Shown here piece by piece: positions 8,877-16,073 of a stretch of 64,000 bases of DNA. The position numbers were made by a program, and so were the translations under genes. The stretch is from NCBI GenBank assembly GCA_934647165.1, contig CAKUFA010000009.1, positions 13,270-77,269 on the forward strand, given 5' to 3'. The stretch's first letter is position 1; each line of letters opens with the position of its first letter. This DNA comes from an uncultured Clostridia bacterium (lineage in GTDB: Bacteria; Bacillota; Clostridia; Christensenellales; Aristaeellaceae). The notes under the pieces were generated by a model. The model saw only the letters and a program-made list of their open reading frames with translations, was not told where the DNA came from and did not search any database.

Positions 8877-8913
8877 GCCACACCGGCGGCCCTGCGGCTT
8901 TGGCCGGTGTGGC
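8877..8913 (-). terminator. Intercistronic hairpin between metQ and metN
   Basis: GCCACACCGGC (8877-8887) pairs with GCCGGTGTGGC (8903-8913), an 11-bp stem without a long T-run. It probably acts as a partial terminator or 3'-end stabiliser so that more binding protein than transporter is made. This is inferred from position. Confidence 0.6.
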
Positions 8914-8929
8914 AATCGTTTTTGTAGTT

Positions 8930-9772
8930 TTACTCGGCCTTCAGGGCGGTCAGGTCAGTCTGCTTGCCGGCATACAGACCCATGGGCTCTACGTGGATGG
9001 CTGCCACGGACACAATGTGGGTGCCGTTTTCCGCGTTGAAGTTGTCCTGATAGGGCAGGTGAGCGAAATAGTTGGCGTACACTTCGCCGCTTTCCACCAC
9101 CATGTTGGGCTGCACATAGTCAGAGAATTCGATGATGTCCAGCGTGATGTTCTTCTCAGCCAGGATTTCCTTGGCGATGGCCAGAATCTGCGCATGGGGC
9201 GTGGGGGACGCAGCCACGGAGATGGTGGTGCCGGCCAGCGCGTCGTAATCCACGGTGGCGTCGAAGCCGTCGGTGGGCTCAGCCACAACGGAGATGGCAG
9301 CGCCGGCATAGGTATCGTTGATGTAGTCGGCAACCTTCTTGCTGGTCAGCGCAGCAACCAGCGCCTTGGTGCGGGGATCTTCCTCGTTGCCTTCCTTCAC
9401 GCACACCACGTTGCTGTAGGGGGAGTTGGCATCCTCAATCAGCAGGGAATCGGTCACGGGGTTCAAACCCGCATCCAGCGCGTAGTTGTTGTTGATGATG
9501 GCGTAATCAACGTCTGCCAGCACGTTGGGCACCATGGCCGCTTCCACTTCCTGGAACACAATACCCTTGGGGTTGTCCACCACATCGGCGGCGGTAGCGG
9601 TGATGCCGGCATCTTCCTTCAGGGTGATAATGCCATTGGCTTCCAGCAGCTTCAGGGCGCGGCCCTCATTGGTGGGGTCGTTGGGCACGGCAATGGTGAT
9701 GCCGTCGGCCAGTGCGGCAACGCAGCTCAGGGACAAAATCGCGGCAAGAATCAGAGAAAGGAACTTCTTCAT
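8930..9772 (-). CDS. metQ: Methionine-binding protein, circularly permuted MetQ/NlpA family
   Basis: Extracytoplasmic binding protein for methionine uptake. The 280-residue form starts at the ATG at 9772, preceded by AAGGAGAG; in-frame upstream codons lack a ribosome binding site. After a signal peptide (MKKFLSLILAAIL..., likely cut after AALA) the mature protein starts with DGITIAVPNDPTNEGRA, a motif that lies mid-protein in ordinary MetQ. The lobe that normally comes first (IEFSDYVQPN, NYFAHLPYQDNF, AAIHVEPMGLYAGK) follows at about 195-275, ending TDLTALKAE. The family's usual C-terminus is joined to its usual N-terminus by about 20-30 residues around 160-185. No good lipobox is seen: the only Cys (17) has Ser at -3. 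Being first in an operon with metN and metI makes the role secure. Confidence 0.92.
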   Translation of the reverse strand: MKKFLSLILAAILSLSCVAALADGITIAVPNDPTNEGRALKLLEANGIITLKEDAGITATAADVVDNPKGIVFQEVEAAMVPNVLADVDYAIINNNYALDAGLNPVTDSLLIEDANSPYSNVVCVKEGNEEDPRTKALVAALTSKKVADYINDTYAGAAISVVAEPTDGFDATVDYDALAGTTISVAASPTPHAQILAIAKEILAEKNITLDIIEFSDYVQPNMVVESGEVYANYFAHLPYQDNFNAENGTHIVSVAAIHVEPMGLYAGKQTDLTALKAE

Positions 9773-9856
9773 GATGAATCTCTCCTTCATAAATAGTCGT
9801 TGTTTCATTGGGTAGTTACAGGGTTGCATGTTGCTTGCCAGGGATGAAAAGCCGCG

Positions 9857-9913
9857 TCACATTCGCTTGCTTTCCATGTTGCAGCGCACTTTGCGCCACG
9901 TTGTCGCCTTCAT
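9857..9913 (-). CDS. Small ORF (18 codons) in the metQ leader
   Basis: ATG at 9913 follows AAAGGAGATTGTTTC, a strong ribosome binding site at correct spacing, and the frame ends at 9857. The 18-residue peptide MKATTWRKVRCNMESKRM is basic and has Met at 1, 13 and 18. It lies between the attenuator-like terminator and metQ (85 bases before the metQ ATG). It may be a second leader peptide, or a device that keeps ribosomes on the mRNA after read-through. No homology can be claimed. Confidence 0.45.
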   Translation of the reverse strand: MKATTWRKVRCNMESKRM

Positions 9914-9940
9914 GAAACAATCTCCTTTCACCCGAAAGAT

Positions 9941-9974
9941 AAAGAAAAGAGGGAGGCTTCGACGAAGCTCCCTC
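9941..9974 (-). terminator. Attenuator-like terminator upstream of metQ
   Basis: On the minus strand GAGGGAG-CTTC pairs with GAAG-C-CTCCCTC (9974 down to 9949), an 11-bp stem with one bulged C and a GTC loop. TTTTCTTT (9948-9941) follows. It sits after the methionine-rich leader peptide and before metQ. Its 3' arm contains TCGAAGC, which can instead pair with GCTTCGA inside the leader peptide coding region (10033-10039), a plausible antiterminator. Confidence 0.8.
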
Positions 9975-10009
9975 ATCTCACGGCATGGTTGACAAAAGCT
10001 GCCAACTTT

Positions 10010-10111
10010 TTAGCCATGTATCTGAAAGCCCATCGAAGCGTGAGCACAGCAACGCATGCACATGCGGCGCATGCACATCTCCATGGGCATCATGCTGAAG
10101 GTCTTGCTCAT
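10010..10111 (-). CDS. Methionine-rich leader peptide of the metQNI operon
   Basis: A 33-codon frame starts at the ATG at 10111 with AAAGGAGAGAGCCCTG before it and ends with TAA at 10010. It begins MSKTFSMMPMEMCMRRMCMR and has Met at positions 1, 7, 8, 10, 12, 14, 17, 19 and 27, eight of them in residues 7-27. It lies 36 bases upstream of an intrinsic terminator and downstream of a consensus promoter. Amino-acid-rich leader peptides of this layout control trp, his and leu operons by ribosome-mediated attenuation. Here the regulated operon is a methionine importer, so the sensed amino acid fits the genes. The function is inferred, but layout and composition make chance unlikely. Confidence 0.85.
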   Translation of the reverse strand: MSKTFSMMPMEMCMRRMCMRCCAHASMGFQIHG

Positions 10112-10145
10112 CAGGGCTCTCTCCTTTCCTTTCGGGAATGTGGCC

Positions 10146-10174
10146 ATTATAGCGCAAGGCAGCGCGCCTGTCAA
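10146..10174 (-). promoter_or_regulatory. Consensus sigma-A promoter of the metQNI leader
   Basis: TTGACA (10174-10169), a 17-base spacer and TATAAT (10151-10146) match both hexamers of the housekeeping consensus exactly. Transcription should start near 10139, about 28 bases before the leader-peptide ATG. Confidence 0.93.
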
Positions 10175-10251
10175 CCGCTTTTTGAAAACTCCGATTGTTT
10201 TTCTTTTGTACTTGTACTTTGTTCACGTTTTGGAAAAACTCCGACCAACTA

Positions 10252-10280
10252 TTGCAAACTTCGCGCATTCTGCTTACAAT
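10252..10280 (+). promoter_or_regulatory. Promoter of the L,D-transpeptidase gene
   Basis: TTGCAA (10252-10257), 17 bases, TACAAT (10275-10280). A five-codon frame (ATG AAA ACT GCG GGG TAA, 10295-10312) with its own AGGGAG site lies between the promoter and the gene start, and may couple translation to the gene. Confidence 0.7.
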
Positions 10281-10317
10281 AGGGAGCGAACAAAATGAAA
10301 ACTGCGGGGTAAAACGA

Positions 10318-12006
10318 ATGAAACGATTGCTGCTGATGCTGGTGGCTGCATGTGTGCTTGCTGTTTCGTCTGCCATGGCGGAAAGCGAGGCCATGCCCAT
10401 TGACAACCTGGATGATGAAGGCTTCGAGGAGACCATCACCGATGCGCGTGAGCTGCAATATGGCGATGAGGGCGAGGATGTGCGCGAGGTGCAGCAGCGC
10501 CTTGCCGACCTGGGATATGATCTGACGGATATTTCCGGACGGTTTGATGATGCAACGCGCAAGGCTATCCGCGTGTTTCAGGAGGATTTTGCGCTGGACT
10601 GCACGGGCGAGGCTGATGCCCTGACCCAGAGCGAATTGTTCGCCGCCCAGTACCGCCCGCTGAAACAGGGCATGGCCGGGGAAAATGTGACCCGCTTGCA
10701 AACCCGCCTTGCGGAGCTTGGCTTCTACAAAGGTAAAATCAGCGGCAAGTATCTGGAAGCGACGCAGAGCGCCGTCAGCGCCTTCCAGCAGGCGAACGGC
10801 GAGGAGGCAACCGGCATTGCCGATACGGACACACTGGAAATGCTTTTCCAGGCGGAAAGCGTAGTGGATGCACTGGGAGCATCCGCCACGCCGACGCCGG
10901 CGCCGGCGGAAACGGAAAGCGCGGACGGCAATGTGCAATATACCAAACGTCTGGCCAAGGGCTCCTCGGGCGAATTGGTCAAGCAGCTGCAAACGCGCCT
11001 GACGGAGCTGGGCTATTATACGGGGCCGATCAGCGGCAATTTTCAGGGAAAAACAGCCGCGGCTGTGAAAAAGCTGCAAAAGCAGAACGCCGTTGGAGTG
11101 GACGGCATTGTGGGCGAGATTACCTGGAACTTAATCTTCAATGATGACAGCGTGCTTCTTGCGCAGGATACGCCGCGCCCCACGCCTACGCCGACCCCTG
11201 TGCCCTATGCCATCACCGTGGATGTGAACAATCAGGTGACCACGGTTTACGGCCTGGATGAGCATGGCGAACATACCGTGGTGGTGCGGGAAATGCTGTG
11301 CTCCACCGGCCGGAAGGCGACACCCAGCGACCCGGGCGACTGGACGCTCACCGGACGCAAGGCCAAATGGTGCTATTTCCCCAAATGGGGCGGCCATGCG
11401 CGGTATTGGACGCGCATTAACTCTTCCATTGCCTTCCACTCAGTGATTTATAATTCTGTCAACACCATGGATTTGGCAACCAGCAGCTACAAAAACCTGG
11501 GTAAGCGCGCTTCCCATGGCTGCATTCGTCTCACGGTGGCCGATGCCAAGTGGATTTATGATAATTGCGGCGCAGGCACGGTGGTCAGCATTGTGGAGAA
11601 TATGCCCGATGATCCGGAGCTGCGCGCGTCCCTCAAGCTGCCGCCGCTCAACAAGAGCAACATGCTCCCGCAGACCACGCCGGAACCTACGCCTACACCG
11701 GCCTATACCACCGGCGCAACCCCGCCCCTGCCGCTGACAAAGCTGCAAAAGAATGATTCCTCCGAGGCTGTTTATTGGATGCAGCGCAAGCTCAAGGATT
11801 TGGGCTACTACACGGGAAAGTGCTCTGGAACCTTCCTTGCAGGCACACAAAATGCCGTCAAGGCATTCCAAAAGGCTGCCGGGTTACGCGTTACCGGTGT
11901 TGCCACGGAGGAAACGCTGGAGGCGCTTTATGCGCAGGAACTGGCTACCGCAACGCCGGAGCCCACGGCAACGCCTGCGCCCACCCTGCCGCAGCCCGCG
12001 CCTTAA
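10318..12006 (+). CDS. Secreted L,D-transpeptidase (YkuD) with four peptidoglycan-binding domains
   Basis: Forms 3-3 peptide cross-links in, or anchors proteins to, peptidoglycan outside the membrane. The 562-residue product starts MKRLLLMLVAACVLAVSSA, a signal peptide probably cut after SAMA. Three PG_binding_1 repeats (about 45-105, 115-180, 205-270) each carry the LQxRLxxLGYYxGxxSGxF pattern. A YkuD catalytic domain (about 300-425) has the SHGCIRL motif with the nucleophilic Cys and an upstream HS histidine. A fourth PG_binding_1 repeat (about 480-545) follows. Thr-Pro-rich linkers separate the modules. The gene is convergent with the next one across a strong hairpin. Confidence 0.93.
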   Translation: MKRLLLMLVAACVLAVSSAMAESEAMPIDNLDDEGFEETITDARELQYGDEGEDVREVQQRLADLGYDLTDISGRFDDATRKAIRVFQEDFALDCTGEADALTQSELFAAQYRPLKQGMAGENVTRLQTRLAELGFYKGKISGKYLEATQSAVSAFQQANGEEATGIADTDTLEMLFQAESVVDALGASATPTPAPAETESADGNVQYTKRLAKGSSGELVKQLQTRLTELGYYTGPISGNFQGKTAAAVKKLQKQNAVGVDGIVGEITWNLIFNDDSVLLAQDTPRPTPTPTPVPYAITVDVNNQVTTVYGLDEHGEHTVVVREMLCSTGRKATPSDPGDWTLTGRKAKWCYFPKWGGHARYWTRINSSIAFHSVIYNSVNTMDLATSSYKNLGKRASHGCIRLTVADAKWIYDNCGAGTVVSIVENMPDDPELRASLKLPPLNKSNMLPQTTPEPTPTPAYTTGATPPLPLTKLQKNDSSEAVYWMQRKLKDLGYYTGKCSGTFLAGTQNAVKAFQKAAGLRVTGVATEETLEALYAQELATATPEPTATPAPTLPQPAP

Positions 12007-12061
12007 GGCAACGGTTTCGCTTGGGAAAGATGGTAGATCGGATCTATTTTTGAAAAACGGC

Positions 12062-12112
12062 AATACAAAAGCGACTGATTGCTCCGGGAGCACATCAGCC
12101 GCTTTTTGTATT
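12062..12112. terminator. Long bidirectional terminator hairpin
   Basis: AATACAAAAGCG (12062-12073) pairs with CGCTTTTTGTATT (12100-12112). Inner pairing CTGAT/ATCAG and GCTCC/GGAGC extends the stem. It lies between two convergent genes and can stop transcription both ways. Confidence 0.85.
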
Positions 12113-12144
12113 ACGATCTTTCTGATGGATAACTGATGGGTAAC

Positions 12145-13182
12145 TTATCCAATTTTCTCCGTCAGCATGAGGAACGTCAAGCCCTGACCGTAGGCAGTGG
12201 GCTGAATGGGGACGGTGCGGTAGAAATCCTGGGTTTGCCCCATTGGCGTGCCATAGGAAACGCCCAACACAGTGCCATCTTCCGCTACCTGGGAGAGGAC
12301 GCCTTCCAGCGCTTTTTCACCGGCCGCGCGGCATTCGTCATTCAGGATGCCCAACCGCGCGCCCTTGAGCAGGCCATAGGCAATGGCTGCGCTGGCCGAG
12401 GTTTCCAGATAGCTGTCATCATGATCCAGCAGTGTATGCCAAAGGCCGGTGGCAGGATCCTGCAACTTGACCAGCGCCTCGCACTGCTCACGCCAGGTGT
12501 TCAGGATAAACTGACGGATGGGGCTGTCGGGCAGCCATTCCACAAAGTCCACAGCGCCTGCGGTGAACCAACTGTTGCCGCGCGCCCAGAACGCTTCGCC
12601 GAAATGATGGCGGCCAATGAAGCAGAAGCCGTGGAACCACAGCCCCGTCTTGGTGCTGTGCAGATATTTGATATGCAGCAGGAACTGATACTCTGCTTCA
12701 CGCTTGAGAGACTCATCATCCAGCGCTATGCCGGCCTGATACAGGAAAAGGCAGGTCATATAGAGCGTATCATCCCACAGCTGCTGCAGGTTGGCGTCAT
12801 CATACGTGATGTGCTGAAGACCGCCTTCTTCGGTGCGGGGCATGATGTGCATGACCCAGTCGCTCCATGTGCGGATGTAGGGCAGATAGCGCGTGTCGCC
12901 GTTTTCCTGATACACCAGCGTCATGGTCAGCATGGGGGCGACAGTGTTGACGTTGAAACCCGGTAAACCGCGGGTGAGGTGACGGTCATACCAGGCGATG
13001 ATTTCATCCAGCACGTGCTGATCGCCGGTGGTTTTATAGAGCTTGAACATGGCATACATGGCGACGCCCTGCGGCCATTCCCAAGTGTCAAGCGTCATGT
13101 GATCTTTTTGCTCGCCGTTGCCGTGGCAGCTGGTGAGCCGGGACAGAACGCGCTGAGAAATTTCTGAGTAGTTCGTATGCAT
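12145..13182 (-). CDS. Glycoside hydrolase family 105 (unsaturated rhamnogalacturonyl/glucuronyl hydrolase)
   Basis: Likely removes unsaturated uronic acid from the non-reducing end of oligosaccharides made by pectin or other polysaccharide lyases. 345 residues with no signal peptide, so intracellular. The (alpha/alpha)6 toroid features of GH88/GH105 are visible: early DTWEWPQGVAMYAMF, the conserved WARGNSWF motif near residue 200, and LWDDTLYM near 140 supplying an Asp. It has a consensus promoter of its own and is divergent from the IolR-like regulator gene, so shared control is possible but unproven. Confidence 0.85.
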   Translation of the reverse strand: MHTNYSEISQRVLSRLTSCHGNGEQKDHMTLDTWEWPQGVAMYAMFKLYKTTGDQHVLDEIIAWYDRHLTRGLPGFNVNTVAPMLTMTLVYQENGDTRYLPYIRTWSDWVMHIMPRTEEGGLQHITYDDANLQQLWDDTLYMTCLFLYQAGIALDDESLKREAEYQFLLHIKYLHSTKTGLWFHGFCFIGRHHFGEAFWARGNSWFTAGAVDFVEWLPDSPIRQFILNTWREQCEALVKLQDPATGLWHTLLDHDDSYLETSASAAIAYGLLKGARLGILNDECRAAGEKALEGVLSQVAEDGTVLGVSYGTPMGQTQDFYRTVPIQPTAYGQGLTFLMLTEKIG

Positions 13183-13213
13183 TGGGAAGCCCCCCTGTTA
13201 AATTGTTACCCTT

Positions 13214-13242
13214 ATTATAACAGAGAAAAAGGGAAATGGCAA
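13214..13242 (-). promoter_or_regulatory. Promoter of the GH105 gene
   Basis: On the minus strand TTGCCA (13242-13237), 17 bases, TATAAT (13219-13214), upstream of the ATG at 13182. Confidence 0.8.
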
Positions 13243-13271
13243 CCGGCTGAATGATGAAAATGAAATAAAAT

Positions 13272-13314
13272 TATTCAAAAGTTACTCAAAAAGACTTTAC
13301 TTCTGCTCAAAAAT
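13272..13314. promoter_or_regulatory. Three direct repeats, probable IolR operator
   Basis: The pattern TRYTCAAAARD-like occurs at 13272-13282 (TATTCAAAAGT), 13283-13293 (TACTCAAAAAG) and 13304-13314 (TGCTCAAAAAT). The repeats are phased 11 and 21 bp apart, one and two helical turns. Each differs at one position from the B. subtilis IolR consensus as I recall it (WRAYCAADARD). They overlap a possible -10 (TATGAT, 13314-13319) of the regulator gene, consistent with repression of the iol operon. Confidence 0.6.
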
Positions 13315-13354
13315 ATGATAAGATATACACGTCGATTAGCGGGAGATGATCTAT

Positions 13355-14119
13355 ATGCGCAACGCGAGATTAAATGAAATGGAAAAAGTAATCGCTCAGG
13401 CAGGAACGATTTCCATGACAGAACTGTGCGACCGGTTTCAGGTATCCATGAACACGGTGCGCAGGGACGTGGCGGAGCTGAAGCGCCGGGGAGAAATTGA
13501 GAAGGTTTATGGCGGCGTGGCGGTTGTGGAGGATGCACGCCGGGTGCTGCGCCCCTTTGAGGAGCGGCAGCAGGTGGCGGAAATGGCTAAGCAGGCCATT
13601 TGCCGGATCGGCGCAGGCCTTTTGCAAGACGGTGATATCATTTTTGTGGATTCCGGCACAACGATGGTGCACCTGGCCGACTATCTGGCGAATTTGCAGG
13701 AGTTGACCATTGTGACCAACAACCTGGCGCTGGTGCAGCGAGCCATGCCCTATGAAAACCTGCGGGTGGTGGTGCTGCCGGGGCAGCTGCGCCGCAAAAC
13801 CAATTCCCTTACCGGGATGGAAGCGGTGAGCGCGATCAGACGCTTCAATGTGCAGAAAGCGTTTCTTGCATCCACCGGCACAACGCTGGAGGGGGTGACG
13901 AATTCCTCCTCCGAGGAATATGAAATCAAACGTGCCGCGCTTGAATGCAGCCGGGAAAAAATCCTGATGCTGTGCCATGAAAAGTTTGGGCAGGCAGGGT
14001 TGATGACCTATGGCCGCTTCAGCGATTTCGACTACATTGTGACTGATCAGACACCGGAAAAAATGTATCTTGAAGCGATTGAACGCAGCGGAGCAAAGCT
14101 GCTGATTGCACAGAAGTAA
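13355..14119 (+). CDS. iolR: DeoR-family transcriptional repressor, probable IolR
   Basis: 254 residues from the ATG at 13355, which lies 8 bases after GGGAGA; an in-frame ATG at 13346 overlaps that site. An N-terminal winged helix-turn-helix (about 5-60, with FQVSMNTVRRDVAEL) is followed by the DeoR sugar-phosphate-sensing domain with the FVDSGTT motif near 100. In Bacillus, IolR is released by 2-deoxy-5-keto-gluconate-6-phosphate, the IolC product. The gene heads a run of iol genes and has three phased direct repeats upstream, so I assign IolR by context. The DeoR family itself is broad. Confidence 0.8.
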   Translation: MRNARLNEMEKVIAQAGTISMTELCDRFQVSMNTVRRDVAELKRRGEIEKVYGGVAVVEDARRVLRPFEERQQVAEMAKQAICRIGAGLLQDGDIIFVDSGTTMVHLADYLANLQELTIVTNNLALVQRAMPYENLRVVVLPGQLRRKTNSLTGMEAVSAIRRFNVQKAFLASTGTTLEGVTNSSSEEYEIKRAALECSREKILMLCHEKFGQAGLMTYGRFSDFDYIVTDQTPEKMYLEAIERSGAKLLIAQK

Positions 14120-14158
14120 ACCTGTCCGCAGGGCAGGGAAACGAAAGGCGGAACAACC

Positions 14159-14989
14159 GTGGCCTTAACGAACATGCGGGAACTCCTTGCTCAGGCGAAC
14201 GAAGAACAACGGGCGGTAGGGGCATTCAATGTTTCCTCCATTGAAATGATCTGCGGCGTGGTGCATGCGGCGGAGGCAATGCGAACGCCGGTCATTATGC
14301 AGGTGGCGCAGGGGCGCCTGGGAACCACGCCGCTGCCGATTCTGGGTCGTGCCATGCTTGCAGCAGCGGAGCGTGCGCAGGTACCCGTTGCGCTGCATCT
14401 GGATCATGGCCAGACCATGGACTGTATCAAAATGGCACTGGATATTGGTTTTACTTCGGTGATGTTTGACGGCTCTGCGCTGCCGATGGAAGAAAATGCT
14501 GCCAAAACCCGCGAAGTTGTTCGCCTTGCAACAAACTACCACGCCGCGGTTGAGGCGGAAATTGGCCATTTGGGACGCACGGAAACCGGTGAAAAGACAG
14601 AAGAGGCTTATACAAATCCCACCGATGCCATTTGCTTTGCAGAGGAGACGGGCGTGGATGCGCTGGCAGTCGCCATCGGCAACGCGCATGGAGTTTATGC
14701 AGGTACGCCGGTGTTCCACTTTGAGGTGCTGGAGACAATCCGCGAAAAGTGTGCGACACCTTTGGTGCTGCATGGAGGAACGGGTTCGAGTGAAAAAAAT
14801 TTCCGACGCTGCATCCAAAGCGGTGTGCGGAAGATCAATATTGCCACGGCCATTTTCCAGGCTTCGGCTAAGGCGGCAAAAAGCGTGACGTCAAACGACT
14901 GGTTTGCTATGTCCGGCAAAATGACAGATGCTGTAACAGACGTTGTAAAAGAGCACATTTCTATCTTTGGTAAAGCACGGGGTTGTTGA
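14159..14989 (+). CDS. iolJ: Class II fructose-bisphosphate-type aldolase, probable IolJ
   Basis: Probably cleaves 2-deoxy-5-keto-gluconate-6-phosphate into DHAP and malonate semialdehyde in inositol breakdown. 276 residues with zinc-binding motifs of class II aldolases: HLDHGQT near 81, EAEIGHLGR near 133, GNAHGVY near 178 and VLHGGTGSS near 208. The GTG start at 14159 has AAAGGCGG upstream. It is placed between iolR and iolC, so a role in the iol pathway is preferred over glycolytic FBP aldolase or tagatose aldolase, which sequence alone does not exclude. Confidence 0.82.
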   Translation: MALTNMRELLAQANEEQRAVGAFNVSSIEMICGVVHAAEAMRTPVIMQVAQGRLGTTPLPILGRAMLAAAERAQVPVALHLDHGQTMDCIKMALDIGFTSVMFDGSALPMEENAAKTREVVRLATNYHAAVEAEIGHLGRTETGEKTEEAYTNPTDAICFAEETGVDALAVAIGNAHGVYAGTPVFHFEVLETIREKCATPLVLHGGTGSSEKNFRRCIQSGVRKINIATAIFQASAKAAKSVTSNDWFAMSGKMTDAVTDVVKEHISIFGKARGC

Positions 14990-15010
14990 AGGCGAAAGGA
15001 GTGGGTTCAC

Positions 15011-16018
15011 ATGCTGTTTCCGACCAAGGGACGGACACTTGACATCATCCCGGTGGGGCGTATTGCTATTGATTTCAATCCTACGGATATGAATCGTCCC
15101 CTCTCTAAAAGCGAGCATTTTAACAAGTATCTGGGCGGCAGCCCGGCGAACATTGCCGTAGGTATGGCAAGATTGAAAAATCGCGTGGGTTTTCTGGCGA
15201 GAATCAGCGACGATGCTTTCGGCGATTTTGTGGAAGACTTTTTCAAAAATGAGGGTATTGATGTTAGTCATGTACGCCGCTGCGAAAACGGCGAAAGTCT
15301 TGGATTAACGTTCACGGAAATTCTTTCACCCACGCAGTCCAGCATTTTGATGTATCGGGAGGGCGTGGCTGATCTGATGCTGCATCCGGATGATGTGGAT
15401 GAGGCCTATATTGCGTCTTCGCGTTCGTTGCTCATCAGTGGTACAAGCCTGTGCTGCAGCCCAACACGGGAGGCAGCGCTCAAGGCGCTGGCGCTGGCAA
15501 AAAAGTGCGGTACCACAGTGATTTTTGATGCGGATTATCGTGCCTATACATGGAAAAACAAGGATGAAATCGCGGTATACACAAGCCTCGTGGCGGAAAA
15601 GAGCGATATTATTCTCGGCTCCCGCGAGGAGTTTGATCTGATGGAAAAACTGCTGGGGCTGGATGGCAGTGATAAAGCCAGCGCGGATTATTGGTTGAAA
15701 AAGGGAGCACAGGTGTTGGTGATCAAGCACGGCAAAGAGGGCTCCTACGCCTATACGGCGGATGGCGCGTGGAAGGTGAAGCCCTTCCCGGTAGCGGCAC
15801 TCAAGGGCTTTGGCGGTGGCGATGGATATGCATCGGCTTTCCTGCATGGATTGATGGCGGGAAAGGCGTTGCCGGACGCCCTGGAAATGGGCAGTGCCAG
15901 CGCGGCCATGCTGGTGGCCAGTCACGCCTGCTCTCGCGATATGCCTACAGAGGACGCGCTGACAGCCTTTATTGACAAGGAAAAAGCACAGTACGGCAAC
16001 ATGGTAACACGCCTGTAA
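15011..16018 (+). CDS. iolC: 5-dehydro-2-deoxygluconokinase
   Basis: PfkB-type sugar kinase that phosphorylates 2-deoxy-5-keto-gluconate. 335 residues with the N-terminal GGSPANIAVGMARL motif and the C-terminal anion-hole/catalytic segment FGGGDGYASAF. The usual GAGD reads GGGD, but the catalytic Asp is kept. An AAAGGAG site precedes the ATG. It stands between the aldolase and the methylmalonate-semialdehyde dehydrogenase in one operon. Confidence 0.93.
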   Translation: MLFPTKGRTLDIIPVGRIAIDFNPTDMNRPLSKSEHFNKYLGGSPANIAVGMARLKNRVGFLARISDDAFGDFVEDFFKNEGIDVSHVRRCENGESLGLTFTEILSPTQSSILMYREGVADLMLHPDDVDEAYIASSRSLLISGTSLCCSPTREAALKALALAKKCGTTVIFDADYRAYTWKNKDEIAVYTSLVAEKSDIILGSREEFDLMEKLLGLDGSDKASADYWLKKGAQVLVIKHGKEGSYAYTADGAWKVKPFPVAALKGFGGGDGYASAFLHGLMAGKALPDALEMGSASAAMLVASHACSRDMPTEDALTAFIDKEKAQYGNMVTRL

Positions 16019-16073
16019 ATCAGGCTGAATAGTGAAAACTTATGGGACAAAAGCGAGAAAAGGAGCGTTCAAC

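Noticed and set aside
9772..9829. Longer metQ start at 9829
   Set aside because: The extra 19 residues precede the signal peptide and lack a ribosome binding site. AAGGAGAG supports 9772.
9830..9990. SAM riboswitch or methionine T-box before metQ
   Set aside because: No SAM-I core, and no T-box motif beyond a weak, imperfect resemblance (ATGTGACGCGG). The leader peptide and terminator explain the region better.
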